Shown: positions 1 through 7,880 of the stretch, one piece after another
How positions within the stretch are numbered: position 1 is the first letter of the stretch
Layout: each line of letters opens with the position of its first letter
Assembly (NCBI GenBank): GCA_050633585.1
Contig: JBOEGT010000032.1
Coordinates: 17,571-81,570, forward strand
Length of the DNA: 64,000 nt
From: CALKZN01 sp050633585
GTDB taxonomy: Bacteria > Pseudomonadota > Gammaproteobacteria > Arenicellales > Arenicellaceae
Reading direction: 5' to 3'
Program-made: the position numbers and the translations under genes
The notes under the pieces: model-generated
Told to the model about the DNA's origin: nothing
The model's input: the letters and a program-made list of their open reading frames with translations, nothing else
Databases searched by the model: none

Positions 1-263
1 AAGCAAGCGCTACATAGCTTTAAACAGTCATGATGATCGTGACTGATATCCATATCATTGGAAGAATGAGTGGAATACTCCGGGAGATGATTGCCTATGT
101 CGTGCATCTTGTCATTTTTCATCAAGTGATGATGTTCATTGACATAACTATGATTGGTATCCATTGAAAACGTTGCCAGCATAGAAATAGCCATTAGCTG
201 TGTGGTGCAAAGATAAATTGCCACACTAAAGATTGCTAGTACTATTTTTCTGTGTGCTCTCAT
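1..263 (-). CDS. His/Met-rich secreted small protein, partial (3' end outside window)
   Basis: The reading frame starts at an ATG at 263 and runs off the left edge, so only about 87 residues are visible. It begins with a short basic segment (MRAHRK) and a hydrophobic stretch that looks like a signal peptide or anchor. A strongly His- and Met-rich part follows (NEHHHLMKNDKMHD, SHDHHDC) and then a Cys pair in CLKLCSAC. Such composition is typical of small periplasmic copper-associated proteins of the CopL/DUF2946 kind; the assignment to that group is inference. It has its own MerR-type promoter directly upstream and lies downstream of the CopC/CopD operon in the same orientation, so it is probably co-induced by the same metal regulator. 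Confidence 0.6.
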   Translation of the reverse strand, partial: MRAHRKIVLAIFSVAIYLCTTQLMAISMLATFSMDTNHSYVNEHHHLMKNDKMHDIGNHLPEYSTHSSNDMDISHDHHDCLKLCSAC

Positions 264-270
264 AGCTTTC

Positions 271-301
271 ACTATACAACTTAGAGTCAACTCTATGTCA
301 A
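271..301 (-). promoter_or_regulatory. MerR-family promoter/operator of the His-rich gene
   Basis: On the minus strand a -35 TTGACA (296-301) and a -10 TATAGT (271-276) are separated by 19 bp. The spacer contains the dyad TAGAGTTGACTCTA. An over-long 19-bp spacer holding a dyad is the hallmark of promoters activated by MerR-type regulators. The -10 ends only 7 nt before the start codon at 263. Confidence 0.85.
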
Positions 302-330
302 TGAATTATTGAATTTTTTCATATCAATGA

Positions 331-1179
331 TCATGATGGCAAGTCTGAGGCTGTTGTGAGCAATGCTGTGGCTAACAACACAACCATAAAGGCAATCCAT
401 TCCAAAGTGATAGTATTAGCGAGATGCTTCGCTGCCTGAAGATTTCCACGTTGAAGGTCTGGTACGAACTTGAGTTTGTTACGTGCTGCAAGCGCAAGAA
501 GTAAGCTAACAGTAAACATTTTGACTAAAAACACTTGTCCATAACCAGAGGTGAATAGAGTTGAAAAACTATCAAATAGTTGCCAAGCCATATAGATGCC
601 AACACCGATGAGAACAGGAACAAACCCAGTGGCTATTTGCCCAAAGCGATGTGCGATTTGGGCTGTTTTACTATGATTATTTTCAGATAAAGCCATTTTT
701 CTTAATGGATAGAGAATACCAATCCATAGACTTGCCGCAATAAGGTGTATGAATAAAGAAACCGTAATTAAAACTGAATTTTGATCATTCATATGACCCA
801 CTTGAGTAAAAGAATATAGTGATACCAATGCGCCAAATATAGCAATCCACTTCCCGATACGATTAATGAATAAACCTATAAATATGAGACAGATTCCCAA
901 TAGACGGACAAAAAAGGACTGACCATTGGATGTTTCGGATATGAGTGTTAGCATTTCCATGTCAACCAAGCCTGAAAAATCGCCTGTTAAGGTGATTGCG
1001 TCAATACCATATAAAACTATAGAAGCGATAAGGGTAGTGATAACCATCCAAAAAACTAGGCGCGTCAAATTCTGTAGGTTCAAGAGCACCCTGACTAACA
1101 CACTACCAGCGGCGGTGAGTAAAGCGGAGTACAATAAAAGCTTAACTGCAACGGAGATTATGACAAAACTATCCAGCAT
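331..1179 (-). CDS. copD: CopD-family copper resistance inner-membrane protein
   Basis: A 282-residue polytopic membrane protein with about eight hydrophobic segments across its length and little soluble sequence, matching the CopD family (PF05425 type, about 280-310 aa). CopD acts in the inner membrane with periplasmic CopC and is thought to move copper across the membrane. It is the last gene of the minus-strand metal operon, with 6 bp between the copC stop codon and its ATG, so the two are almost certainly co-transcribed and translated together. Conserved His residues in the membrane segments (for example in SLFIHLIAASLW) fit copper handling. No sign of damage. Confidence 0.9.
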   Translation of the reverse strand: MLDSFVIISVAVKLLLYSALLTAAGSVLVRVLLNLQNLTRLVFWMVITTLIASIVLYGIDAITLTGDFSGLVDMEMLTLISETSNGQSFFVRLLGICLIFIGLFINRIGKWIAIFGALVSLYSFTQVGHMNDQNSVLITVSLFIHLIAASLWIGILYPLRKMALSENNHSKTAQIAHRFGQIATGFVPVLIGVGIYMAWQLFDSFSTLFTSGYGQVFLVKMFTVSLLLALAARNKLKFVPDLQRGNLQAAKHLANTITLEWIAFMVVLLATALLTTASDLPS

Positions 1180-1185
1180 GTTTGT

Positions 1186-1542
1186 TTATTTGACTGTGTA
1201 TGTAAAACTGCCTTTCATGACATGGCCATCTTGGCCTATGCCTCGCCATTCAATGGAATATTCGCCACTTTGATTACTCGTTTCAACTTGTTCTAGCAAA
1301 AGTGAAAAGCTCGTCTCAAATTTTTTACTTTTATCGAGTTTTAGTTTTGCTGACTTTCCTCCAGCTTTACTTAATGTGACCTTTGTCAGACGAATAGCAT
1401 TGTTAAATAACAACAGAACATTTGTTGGTGACTTATCTAAAATACTCCCATTTTCAGGCGTGCTATTTTCTAACTTGGTATGTGCGAACGCCTGAGAACA
1501 AATAATAATGCTCATTAATAGGGAAGTTATCGTTTTTTTCAT
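1186..1542 (-). CDS. copC: CopC-family periplasmic copper-binding protein
   Basis: A 118-residue protein with a clear signal peptide (MKKTITSLLMSIIICSQAFA) and predicted cleavage leaving an N-terminal His (AFA|HTKLENS). In CopC proteins this His, together with a second His and an Asp, binds Cu(II). The C-terminal DGHVMKGSFTYTV is the typical CopC ending and carries the second His. The rest forms the usual small beta-barrel (STPENGSIL, NAIRLTKV). The Met-rich Cu(I) site of Pseudomonas CopC is not visible, so this looks like the Cu(II)-only type. It sits immediately before copD and after the DUF411 gene in the same operon. Confidence 0.92.
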   Translation of the reverse strand: MKKTITSLLMSIIICSQAFAHTKLENSTPENGSILDKSPTNVLLLFNNAIRLTKVTLSKAGGKSAKLKLDKSKKFETSFSLLLEQVETSNQSGEYSIEWRGIGQDGHVMKGSFTYTVK

Positions 1543-1590
1543 TATGATTTACCTAATAAATTTTCTATTGAACCTGACTAGTCACCAAGC

Positions 1591-2058
1591 TTAAGAGTCC
1601 GACGGATCATTCACTTTTTCATACAACTCATAAGCACCATTTGGAAAGATCACGTGCACTTCATAATAATCTTTTCGATCACCGACTTCCATACCGGGAC
1701 TTCCCATTGGCATCCCAGGCACAGACAAGCCTATGGCATCTTTGGGTGGATTATCCAAAAATCGCTGGATTATGTCGGCAGGAATATGACCCTCGAAAAC
1801 ATATTGTGCCTGACTCGTATTCACAACACCGGTATGACACGATTGCAATGAGCCGGGAATAGCATAAAAGCGTTTAACAACGGACATATCCTTTGCATTG
1901 ACCGTCTTAGTTTTAAAACCATGGTTTTGTAAATGTGAAATCCATTTTGTGCAACAACCACACGTTGGTGATTTAAAAACTTGAATTGTCTCTTTGGCTA
2001 AGACATTCACCGAAAAAACTGTGAGAAATAGTAAACTAATGATTTGATTCACTTTCAT
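1591..2058 (-). CDS. DUF411 periplasmic metal-binding protein
   Basis: 155 residues with a signal peptide (MKVNQIISLLFLTVFSVNVLA) and the DUF411 hallmark KSPTCGCCTKWISHL close to the mature N-terminus, followed by PGSLQSCHTGVV and GHIPADIIQRFL. The PGMPMGSPGMEVG stretch near the C-terminus is Met-rich, consistent with Cu(I) binding. DUF411 proteins are repeatedly found in copper and silver resistance clusters; their biochemical role is poorly defined, with metal binding through the CGCC and CHTG motifs the best guess. It lies 24 bp after the Spy-like gene and 48 bp before copC. Confidence 0.9.
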   Translation of the reverse strand: MKVNQIISLLFLTVFSVNVLAKETIQVFKSPTCGCCTKWISHLQNHGFKTKTVNAKDMSVVKRFYAIPGSLQSCHTGVVNTSQAQYVFEGHIPADIIQRFLDNPPKDAIGLSVPGMPMGSPGMEVGDRKDYYEVHVIFPNGAYELYEKVNDPSDS

Positions 2059-2082
2059 TGAATGCCTCGAATGTCTTTAGTG

Positions 2083-2667
2083 CTAGTGCGTTTTTTGATG
2101 AGAGCGTGCATGTGCCCTGCTACCATGATGTTGTGAGTGCTTAACGCCTTTTGAATAACCGCGTAATTGTTGATAGCGATGGTTTTGCTCTGCTGTCAAA
2201 ATGCGTAATTGATGTATGTGCGTTACCAGATGCAAACTCCTTAATTTGGATTGGGTTTGAGCAATCGTTGCTACAACCCTCTCGACGCTATCTGGCGTGG
2301 CGATGTGTGTTTGAAATAAGCGTTCTAGTTCACGTTCAGATTGGATGATTGTTTTCCCATAGACTTTAGCCTGATGATTCATACGCTCGAACAACTCATT
2401 GCTGCGCCTTACTTGTTCTTCAGATAGTGAGAGCTCGTTTCGTAATTCAAGAACATGTTTTGGGCCTGGGTATTCATTTAATTCTGCTGCAAGTGCAAAC
2501 CCCATCCCATCACCATCAAGCAACTGCTGAATTGCGTGAGGAGACAGCGCTTTGATTGTTTGATTTTTCTTCTCAATGTAGGGAGAGCTTGCGAAACTGC
2601 TTTGCAATACCTGTAAAAACCCTAGCATTAGAAAAACAAAAACAGCTTTTAAATCATTACTTTTCAT
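2083..2667 (-). CDS. Spy/CpxP-like periplasmic metal-stress protein
   Basis: 194 residues: a hydrophobic export signal (about residues 8-27), then a helical domain with YPGPKHVLEL and LSLSEEQ, the usual opening of Spy/CpxP/CnrX-like proteins. Helices rich in Arg, Glu and Gln follow, and the tail is His-rich (HSQHHGSRAHARSHQKTH). Proteins of this fold act in the periplasm as chaperones or metal-stress sensors; the His tail suggests metal contact. The start codon overlaps the stop of the MerR gene (ATGA), indicating translational coupling. Whether it is a chaperone or a metal sensor cannot be told from sequence. Confidence 0.78.
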   Translation of the reverse strand: MKSNDLKAVFVFLMLGFLQVLQSSFASSPYIEKKNQTIKALSPHAIQQLLDGDGMGFALAAELNEYPGPKHVLELRNELSLSEEQVRRSNELFERMNHQAKVYGKTIIQSERELERLFQTHIATPDSVERVVATIAQTQSKLRSLHLVTHIHQLRILTAEQNHRYQQLRGYSKGVKHSQHHGSRAHARSHQKTH

Positions 2668-3083
2668 AATGATGTCTCCTGAGATTTCATGCCTTCAAGA
2701 ATGGGGCACTTCTCATTTTCAGTGCTTTTCTGACACTCACCAAGCAGCTTAGATAAATCAGACTTCAGCAAAGTGAGTTCGGCTAAGTCTTGATCAATTT
2801 GAAGCAATTTATTTTCAACCAGAGACTGAACCTCAGGTTTCGGCATGGTGGTTTGTGAATCGAGCAAGAGTAATTGTTTAATTTCATCTAAGGAGAAATG
2901 CATGCGCTGCGCACGTCGAATGAACTTAATCTGAATAATATGGTTTGCGTTATACACTCTCTGTCCGCCACCATCTTTTGGGACATTCTTCAACAAGCCT
3001 ATCTTTTCGTAATAGCGCAAGGTATGTGCTGAGACTCCGACTTCATTCGCAATTTCACTAATGCGCATTCCAGTTAATGACAT
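2664..3083 (-). CDS. MerR-family heavy-metal-responsive transcriptional regulator
   Basis: The start is placed at the ATG at 3083 (MSLTGMRISEIANEV) because a GGGGA ribosome site precedes it and the upstream gene ends only 10 bp inside. The longer frame would need a large overlap. The 139 residues show the MerR winged helix (ISEIANEVGVSAHTLRYYEKIGLL, then RVYN), the dimerisation helix and a C-terminal pair of cysteines with eight residues between them (GECQKSTENEKCP), the spacing of metal-binding loops in MerR and PbrR. The third cysteine of Hg-MerR and PbrR at the start of the dimer helix is absent, so the effector may be Cu(I) or another soft metal. It probably activates both MerR-type promoters here (near 285 and 3570). 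Confidence 0.88.
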   Translation of the reverse strand: MSLTGMRISEIANEVGVSAHTLRYYEKIGLLKNVPKDGGGQRVYNANHIIQIKFIRRAQRMHFSLDEIKQLLLLDSQTTMPKPEVQSLVENKLLQIDQDLAELTLLKSDLSKLLGECQKSTENEKCPILEGMKSQETSL

Positions 3084-3547
3084 GATTTTCCCCATTTTTT
3101 TAAACGCCAGTAGTTGTAAGGCCAAGGCGTTAAAAAACCAGCAATCAACATTGGCGGAATAGCCCACCACACAAGTTTGACGCTCCCTACCAATAAATAA
3201 TCAACCAAATTCATGGCTGCCTCCATGGAGATCATGCTCACTAAGCTCATGCCAATCGCCGTTTTAAACGCCATCAGTAAACGCATTTGTCTTGATAGAA
3301 TGAATGTCTCAAGGGCAATGCTGGTTAGGATACCGCTAAGCATAGCAACAGGCACAACAATTAACGGTGACGTTTCTGGTGAATAGATTTGAAACCATAA
3401 AATCGCACCAAAGTCACCAATGACACAACCGAGCAAACACCAAAAGGTGTTCTTAGCTGACTGCATCCAAACGGACTTGTCTGACCAAGAAAATTCTCCT
3501 AGCTTTGCAGGTTCTATAGCTTTTGTTGAGCAACACGTTTTTTCCAT
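3074..3547 (-). CDS. DUF4396 membrane protein
   Basis: Starts at the ATG at 3547 (MEKTCCSTKA); an in-frame codon farther upstream overlaps the -10 element and is unlikely. The 157 residues contain several membrane segments with WCLLGCVIGDFGAI and VSMISMEAAMNLVDY, the conserved patches of DUF4396 proteins, which are common in metal-resistance operons. Their function is not established. The N-terminal CC pair could bind metal. It is the promoter-proximal gene of the copper operon and its end overlaps the MerR gene start by 10 bp. Confidence 0.75.
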   Translation of the reverse strand: MEKTCCSTKAIEPAKLGEFSWSDKSVWMQSAKNTFWCLLGCVIGDFGAILWFQIYSPETSPLIVVPVAMLSGILTSIALETFILSRQMRLLMAFKTAIGMSLVSMISMEAAMNLVDYLLVGSVKLVWWAIPPMLIAGFLTPWPYNYWRLKKWGKSCH

Positions 3548-3553
3548 TAGTGA

Positions 3554-3584
3554 AATATACAAGTTAGAGCCAGCTCTAAGTCAA
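3554..3584 (-). promoter_or_regulatory. MerR-family promoter/operator of the copper operon
   Basis: On the minus strand TTGACT (3579-3584), a 19-bp spacer with the dyad TAGAGCTGGCTCTA, and TATATT (3554-3559). The layout and dyad match the second site at 271-301 (TAGAG..NN..CTCTA), so one regulator likely serves both. The ATG at 3547 lies 6 nt after the -10, about where transcription would start. Confidence 0.85.
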
Positions 3585-3904
3585 GAAAAATTTAATACTT
3601 TAGTTGTAAAGCAATTATTAGGGTTTAGTTACCGGTCCACTTTGGTAAACATAAGGGCATGCTACGTAGCCTTTACAGTCAACACCATAAATCTAGAACT
3701 AAAGCGTTGGTTCAGTCTCTAGTAAAACTCCCCTCTCAGGCTCTTAACTTTTGATAAGAATATTTAATTAGTGAGTGACACACGTTTTACGATATCGTGC
3801 ACAGCATTATTTTTTAGCGCGCATCTGTTACCGTGCATTGACTTGAATGCCGGTGAGAATCCATTTGACGAACATATTATTGTCCGAGACGAGGCTTTTT
3901 CAGA
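3585..3904. other. Intergenic region between copper operon and nuclease gene
   Basis: About 320 bp between divergent genes. Apart from the MerR promoter at its left border I see no convincing gene or RNA. Short open frames crossing it run through the promoter and lack family features. Confidence 0.5.
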
Positions 3905-4357
3905 ATGAAGTTCTTAATAGTGATCCTGATTTTTTTGGCCGCATGGCTTGCAACTATTCTAGGAGAACGTTCTAGCAAGGATATTGCAACGATAACTATT
4001 ACCTCTGATGAAGTTCTCTATATCTACGATGGCGATACTTTCTTTATCGAGTGCATACCAGAATTAAAATGTGAAAAAGATAAAATAGGCGTGCGTGCTC
4101 TAGGCTTGGACACGCCAGAGATAAAAGGAAAGTGTGACTCAGAAAAAAAACGAGCTCAAGCAGCTAAGAAAGCACTTGTTGCGCTCATTCGTCACTCTAA
4201 GCTTATTCGCATTGAATCAGAACAAGGCAACAAACAGTATGATAAATATGGTCGCTTATTAGCCCAAGTTTGGTTTGACGAAGTGAACTGGGTGGATCAT
4301 TTAATTGAACATGATTATGGTAGAGCATGGAAAGGAAAACGTGAGGAATGGTGTTAG
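3905..4357 (+). CDS. Membrane-anchored SNase-like (thermonuclease family) nuclease
   Basis: 150 residues: an N-terminal hydrophobic anchor or signal (about residues 3-20), then a compact OB-fold nuclease domain. Visible SNase motifs are YDGDTF (41-46), VRALGLDTPE (63-72) and KYGRLLAQV (114-122). Arg64, Glu72 and Arg117 correspond to the catalytic Arg35, Glu43 and Arg87 of staphylococcal nuclease, and the Asp residues in YDGDTF to its calcium site, so it should be active. Two extra Cys-containing loops (CIPELKC, GKC) fit a periplasmic location. It stands alone on the plus strand, tail-to-tail with the ParA gene. Confidence 0.88.
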   Translation: MKFLIVILIFLAAWLATILGERSSKDIATITITSDEVLYIYDGDTFFIECIPELKCEKDKIGVRALGLDTPEIKGKCDSEKKRAQAAKKALVALIRHSKLIRIESEQGNKQYDKYGRLLAQVWFDEVNWVDHLIEHDYGRAWKGKREEWC

Positions 4358-4389
4358 GTGATCCAACAAATAACTAGCCTCATTCATAG

Positions 4390-5025
4390 CTAAGAGTCTT
4401 TCTGTTTCAGAACTTTTCCTTCAGCCCAGTAAATTAAAGGCCTCCATTGTTTTTTATCTTTGGCAACAAGGCTTTTAGGCAAATCAAAAATAGTCAGGCC
4501 TTTTTCAGCAGCATTCACGTAGTTCTGCGAATTTCTTAAAGATGTAATTAAAGGCGTTTTCATAAGATCAGCAAAACTTTCTAACTCTCCATAAGATTTG
4601 ACGTTCACATTGGATCGATTCGCTACAAGACCAATTCGTATCAGTTTGCATTTTTCAGCTCTGATCATATTTCGAACATCAAAAATAAATTGAAATGCAG
4701 CTCTTTGATCAATAATTGATGGATTAATTGGCATAATAATCACATCCGATCGATTAATTAAGTCGGCCGTCATATCAAGCGGAATTTGTGCTGGGCAATC
4801 AAAAATGGTGCGCTTTGTTGCGTGGAATTCTTGAGATTTATCCAGAGCTTCAATTTTAGGCGCACTTTTTGGCCTGGTTTTGCACCAGACAAAACTTGAA
4901 CGTTGTTCATCTAAATCGACCAGAGAAACTGAGATACCTTTGTTCGCATAGTAACCAGATAAATTAGTTGCGATAGTGGTTTTTCCACAGCCCCCTTTTG
5001 GGTTTACTACTAAAATCGTCCTCAT
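4390..5025 (-). CDS. ParA-family ATPase (orphan)
   Basis: 211 residues with a deviant Walker A box KGGCGKTT (10-17) near the N-terminus, the ParA-type DLDEQRS (about 37-43) and a Walker B-like IFDCPAQ. It has no N-terminal DNA-binding extension, so it is a short ParA/MinD-type ATPase of the kind that positions plasmids, chromosomes or protein clusters on the nucleoid. No parB follows directly; a ParB-like gene lies 2 kb upstream on the same strand, across the DUF2235 gene. What cargo it positions is unknown. Confidence 0.85.
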   Translation of the reverse strand: MRTILVVNPKGGCGKTTIATNLSGYYANKGISVSLVDLDEQRSSFVWCKTRPKSAPKIEALDKSQEFHATKRTIFDCPAQIPLDMTADLINRSDVIIMPINPSIIDQRAAFQFIFDVRNMIRAEKCKLIRIGLVANRSNVNVKSYGELESFADLMKTPLITSLRNSQNYVNAAEKGLTIFDLPKSLVAKDKKQWRPLIYWAEGKVLKQKDS

Positions 5026-5139
5026 AAAAACTACTATCCTTTATCCGATATTTATTCGAAAATGATAATATAAAGTCGTAACTTACGCTACTCAAAGTTA
5101 TCAATGAAGACAAAGAGACATGACTTAACCACAATACCG

Positions 5140-6636
5140 TTAATGTTTGCTATTTAATTGAACTAACACCTTTTTCCAGAATCTCGATCTCGCGGTTTTT
5201 CCATAACGTTCAGCCAAAGCAGCTAGGATAAATGTAACAAATGTTAGCACGCCTGCTTGAATGGTTAACTTAGTCCAATCTACTTTTTGATCAGTCAGAG
5301 AAATTACTTTTCCAATCAATGATAGGTACTCATTATTAGGAAAAAAGTTGGCTGATGAGGCGCCTATTACGAATGATATGGTAAAAATCACAAAAAATAG
5401 TTGAAGATAAGACCGTATCCGGTCCCACAATTTACCCACCTCTTCCACATCACTTAAGCCTTGTTTTTTTAAACATAAATTAACCTGTTCACATAGCACG
5501 CTTGCGTCTGAGTTATCAGGCTCTTTAGCTGCCCAAACCTTAAACTGCTTAGGAACATGCCTAGGTGTGTAACCTTGTGGGGCTTGCTTGATGCGTTCGA
5601 CTACACTCGGATGTAAATAGAGCTCTCTAAGGTTATATTTATTCCTTAGCTTCTCAAGGTTTCTTGGCGCAAAACGATAGTAAACTCCCAAACCAGATCT
5701 AGAGTCATACATTTTTTCCATTTTGTTAGCTCTATCTCTATAAAGTGTCTCTAAACCTGCAGTAAATTTCACTCCTGCTTCAATCGCAGCATTCATTATC
5801 CAAACGAGTGACACCATTGCCATGCCATCTTGCGGATAGCCACCGCCCACATTAGCGTGCATCCCTGAGAACCAGACTTGATGTAAGTTTTGTGTCTCTT
5901 TAACATTAAGCTCATCCCAAGGCTGAGGGTGAAACGTACGGCGTTCATCATCTATGGCCAAAGCATGATATGCATTTCTAACTTTCTCGTTAAGCAAATG
6001 ATCTGGAAACTTAAATTGGTGAATCCAGTTATTCCAAAATGATGCGACTATATCTACAGGAAAACCCACTGCATCCACGGTATCCCAAACACCTATAAAA
6101 TGAGCTAGCGACGCTTGCTGCTCAGAATCTAAATTAAACAACTTGCCATGTAATTGCTTCTGATAACCTGCTAATGCGAGTGAGTTATCAGGTGTCATTT
6201 TTTTTTGAGGAATAGTTTTGAATTCAGTCCTCAATGCTTTGTAGCTTATTTTTACTAACCTATCGAGCTCTGACCTGTCGGCGCAATGACTTGGGTCAAT
6301 AAGCCCTGCCTTCATAATCCACCCAAGCAATGTTCTAACAGTAAAAGCGCCCCGGCTAAATCCAAAGTAATAAATACGGTCGCCAGGTTCATAAGCCCCA
6401 CAAATTTCGGCATATAGTTGGCGAACATTTCTCGCTAATCCTAAACCAAACGCCCCTCCTAAAAGCCTTAATGGCTTAAAACTTTCAGTGCCAACGCCGT
6501 CATCATAAAACGCTATCTGATTCTGATTCTCATCATCTCGTTTTACCGCTTCAAATATACGCCAAACGTTTGTCACACTACCTAAACCACCAGAATTTCC
6601 AGTTCCGTCCGAACAAATAATGATATTTTTAGACAA
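5140..6636 (-). CDS. DUF2235 (Tle1-like) alpha/beta hydrolase with C-terminal membrane segments
   Basis: 498 residues starting at a TTG codon (6636) preceded by a purine-rich AAGGGGGT ribosome site. The DUF2235 fold is evident: IIICSDGTGN at the start, the nucleophile elbow GFSRGAF (Ser94), GVWDTVDAVG (Asp185) and GMHANVGGGYP (His260), a complete Ser-Asp-His triad as in Tle1 phospholipases. Two membrane helices lie near the C-terminus (about 409-432 and 457-475), so the enzyme is probably membrane-attached. Tle1 effectors are delivered by type VI secretion, but no VgrG or immunity gene is nearby, so a household or membrane-lipid role is equally possible. Confidence 0.88.
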   Translation of the reverse strand: MSKNIIICSDGTGNSGGLGSVTNVWRIFEAVKRDDENQNQIAFYDDGVGTESFKPLRLLGGAFGLGLARNVRQLYAEICGAYEPGDRIYYFGFSRGAFTVRTLLGWIMKAGLIDPSHCADRSELDRLVKISYKALRTEFKTIPQKKMTPDNSLALAGYQKQLHGKLFNLDSEQQASLAHFIGVWDTVDAVGFPVDIVASFWNNWIHQFKFPDHLLNEKVRNAYHALAIDDERRTFHPQPWDELNVKETQNLHQVWFSGMHANVGGGYPQDGMAMVSLVWIMNAAIEAGVKFTAGLETLYRDRANKMEKMYDSRSGLGVYYRFAPRNLEKLRNKYNLRELYLHPSVVERIKQAPQGYTPRHVPKQFKVWAAKEPDNSDASVLCEQVNLCLKKQGLSDVEEVGKLWDRIRSYLQLFFVIFTISFVIGASSANFFPNNEYLSLIGKVISLTDQKVDWTKLTIQAGVLTFVTFILAALAERYGKTARSRFWKKVLVQLNSKH

Positions 6637-7001
6637 TCCCCTACCCCCTTAAAAACTAGAATACCAACCCTATTAAAGAAAAGCATTTACCTACTCAAAC
6701 TGTCAGTTTGCAGCAGTCATTCACTCAGACCTTTTATTCGTATAAGTAAATAGCTATTTGAGACACAGGATAATAAAAGCAGAATTTACGTTTTATCTGT
6801 ATTTTCCTCAGTCTTCATGACAGTTAAATTTAGACCATTACTCCATACAACCATGTCTTTTCATTAATTAATATACATCTTATGCCTTTATAAAAAAAGC
6901 ACATCTGTAAAAATTCGAAATTCTAAGACACAGTACGAAATACTTTCGGTAACATTCCGTACAGTAGTACTTAAAGAGCTAACTGCTTTTTTCTATTGGA
7001 G
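6637..7001. other. Intergenic region between ParB-like and DUF2235 genes
   Basis: About 365 AT-rich bases without a supported gene. An imperfect inverted repeat (GTACGAAA at 6933-6940 and TTCCGTAC at 6955-6962, one mismatch) lies about 40 bp beyond the end of the ParB-like gene and could be a protein-binding site or part of a transcript end. The DUF2235 promoter must lie toward the left. Confidence 0.4.
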
Positions 7002-7880
7002 TTACCCTACTTCAATCATCTTAAAGTAGGCAGCTAAATTTTCCTGAAGCTCTTCTAGATCCTTATTGAACACCTCTTGCTCTGGACCTTCATATTTCAT
7101 TCCTTCTATCAGGATACGCGATAAATTCTTATTCATCCGTTTAATAGGGCTTTTCATCAAGGCATATTCTGAAGGCATTGGAACAATATTATCATTCACC
7201 TTAATCGCCGCTTCCATGCCATCTTTTTTAACGGCTTTGATAATCTCCTGAGCTTGTTTTACCGTTTTATCCGCAATCAATGGTAAAACCTTCTCTTGCA
7301 TGTCTTTATCTAATTGGATAATTTGATTCGTCTGTGTCGCGTTTAGCTCTCCTTGACTGCGCGCTTGCTTCACAGAGTCAGATGCCAAGGCATCACGTTT
7401 AATCGCACTTTGAATCACGCGCATGGACAAACCCGTCTTCTCCGCAGTGATCGCAGCAAAAGAATCATTATCATCCTCTTGTTTTGTTGACCCCGCTTCC
7501 GATTCTGAAGGCTCATTGGACAATTTAATTTTCACAGCTTTGGGATTAAGTTCCTCGTAAATCTCACGACCACGATTCAAACATGTTTCCACCTCTAAAC
7601 GGTTTAACGGTTCACGCACCAAGTTTTCATCAATCGAGATTAACTCCTGTTGAAGTAAGTCGCGATCGACCACATGCACCTCAACCTCTTTCCAGCCTAA
7701 TTCCGTAATCGCTTGAAAACGTCGTGAACCGGCTAAAAGCTCATTATTTTTATTTACCGTCAAAGGGTTGATTAAACCAATACTTTCAATACTTTTTTTC
7801 AAATTTTCAACATCCGTTCCATGGCGAAGGTATCCGCTATTTCTTTTAATATCAGCGAGTTGACGAATAACGAGTTCCAT
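7002..7880 (-). CDS. ParB-like DNA-binding/partition protein
   Basis: 292 residues. The N-terminal ParB/sulfiredoxin-type domain (about 1-100) shows GLINPLTV, the box LLAGSRRFQAITELGW and ENLVREPLNRLE, as in ParB/Spo0J CTP-binding domains. A central helical region with TGLSMRVIQSAIKRDAL resembles the helix-turn-helix of ParB. The C-terminal third is helical and unassigned. It lacks an adjacent ParA partner and is not in the usual chromosomal gidB-parAB setting, so it may belong to a plasmid- or element-derived locus with the ParA and DUF2235 genes on the same strand. Confidence 0.82.
   Translation of the reverse strand: MELVIRQLADIKRNSGYLRHGTDVENLKKSIESIGLINPLTVNKNNELLAGSRRFQAITELGWKEVEVHVVDRDLLQQELISIDENLVREPLNRLEVETCLNRGREIYEELNPKAVKIKLSNEPSESEAGSTKQEDDNDSFAAITAEKTGLSMRVIQSAIKRDALASDSVKQARSQGELNATQTNQIIQLDKDMQEKVLPLIADKTVKQAQEIIKAVKKDGMEAAIKVNDNIVPMPSEYALMKSPIKRMNKNLSRILIEGMKYEGPEQEVFNKDLEELQENLAAYFKMIEVG

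Noticed and set aside
926..1273. 115-codon open frame on the plus strand
   Set aside because: It lies antisense across copD and copC, which have clear family motifs; no domain or ribosome site of its own.
3420..3722. 100-codon open frame on the plus strand
   Set aside because: It runs antisense through the DUF4396 gene and the MerR operator and has no family features.
3838..3900. GGTGAGAATCC just before the nuclease gene resembles part of a cobalamin riboswitch core
   Set aside because: The other conserved parts (GCTG-CCCGC-ACTGT and the upstream GGGAA element) are missing, and the downstream gene is a nuclease.
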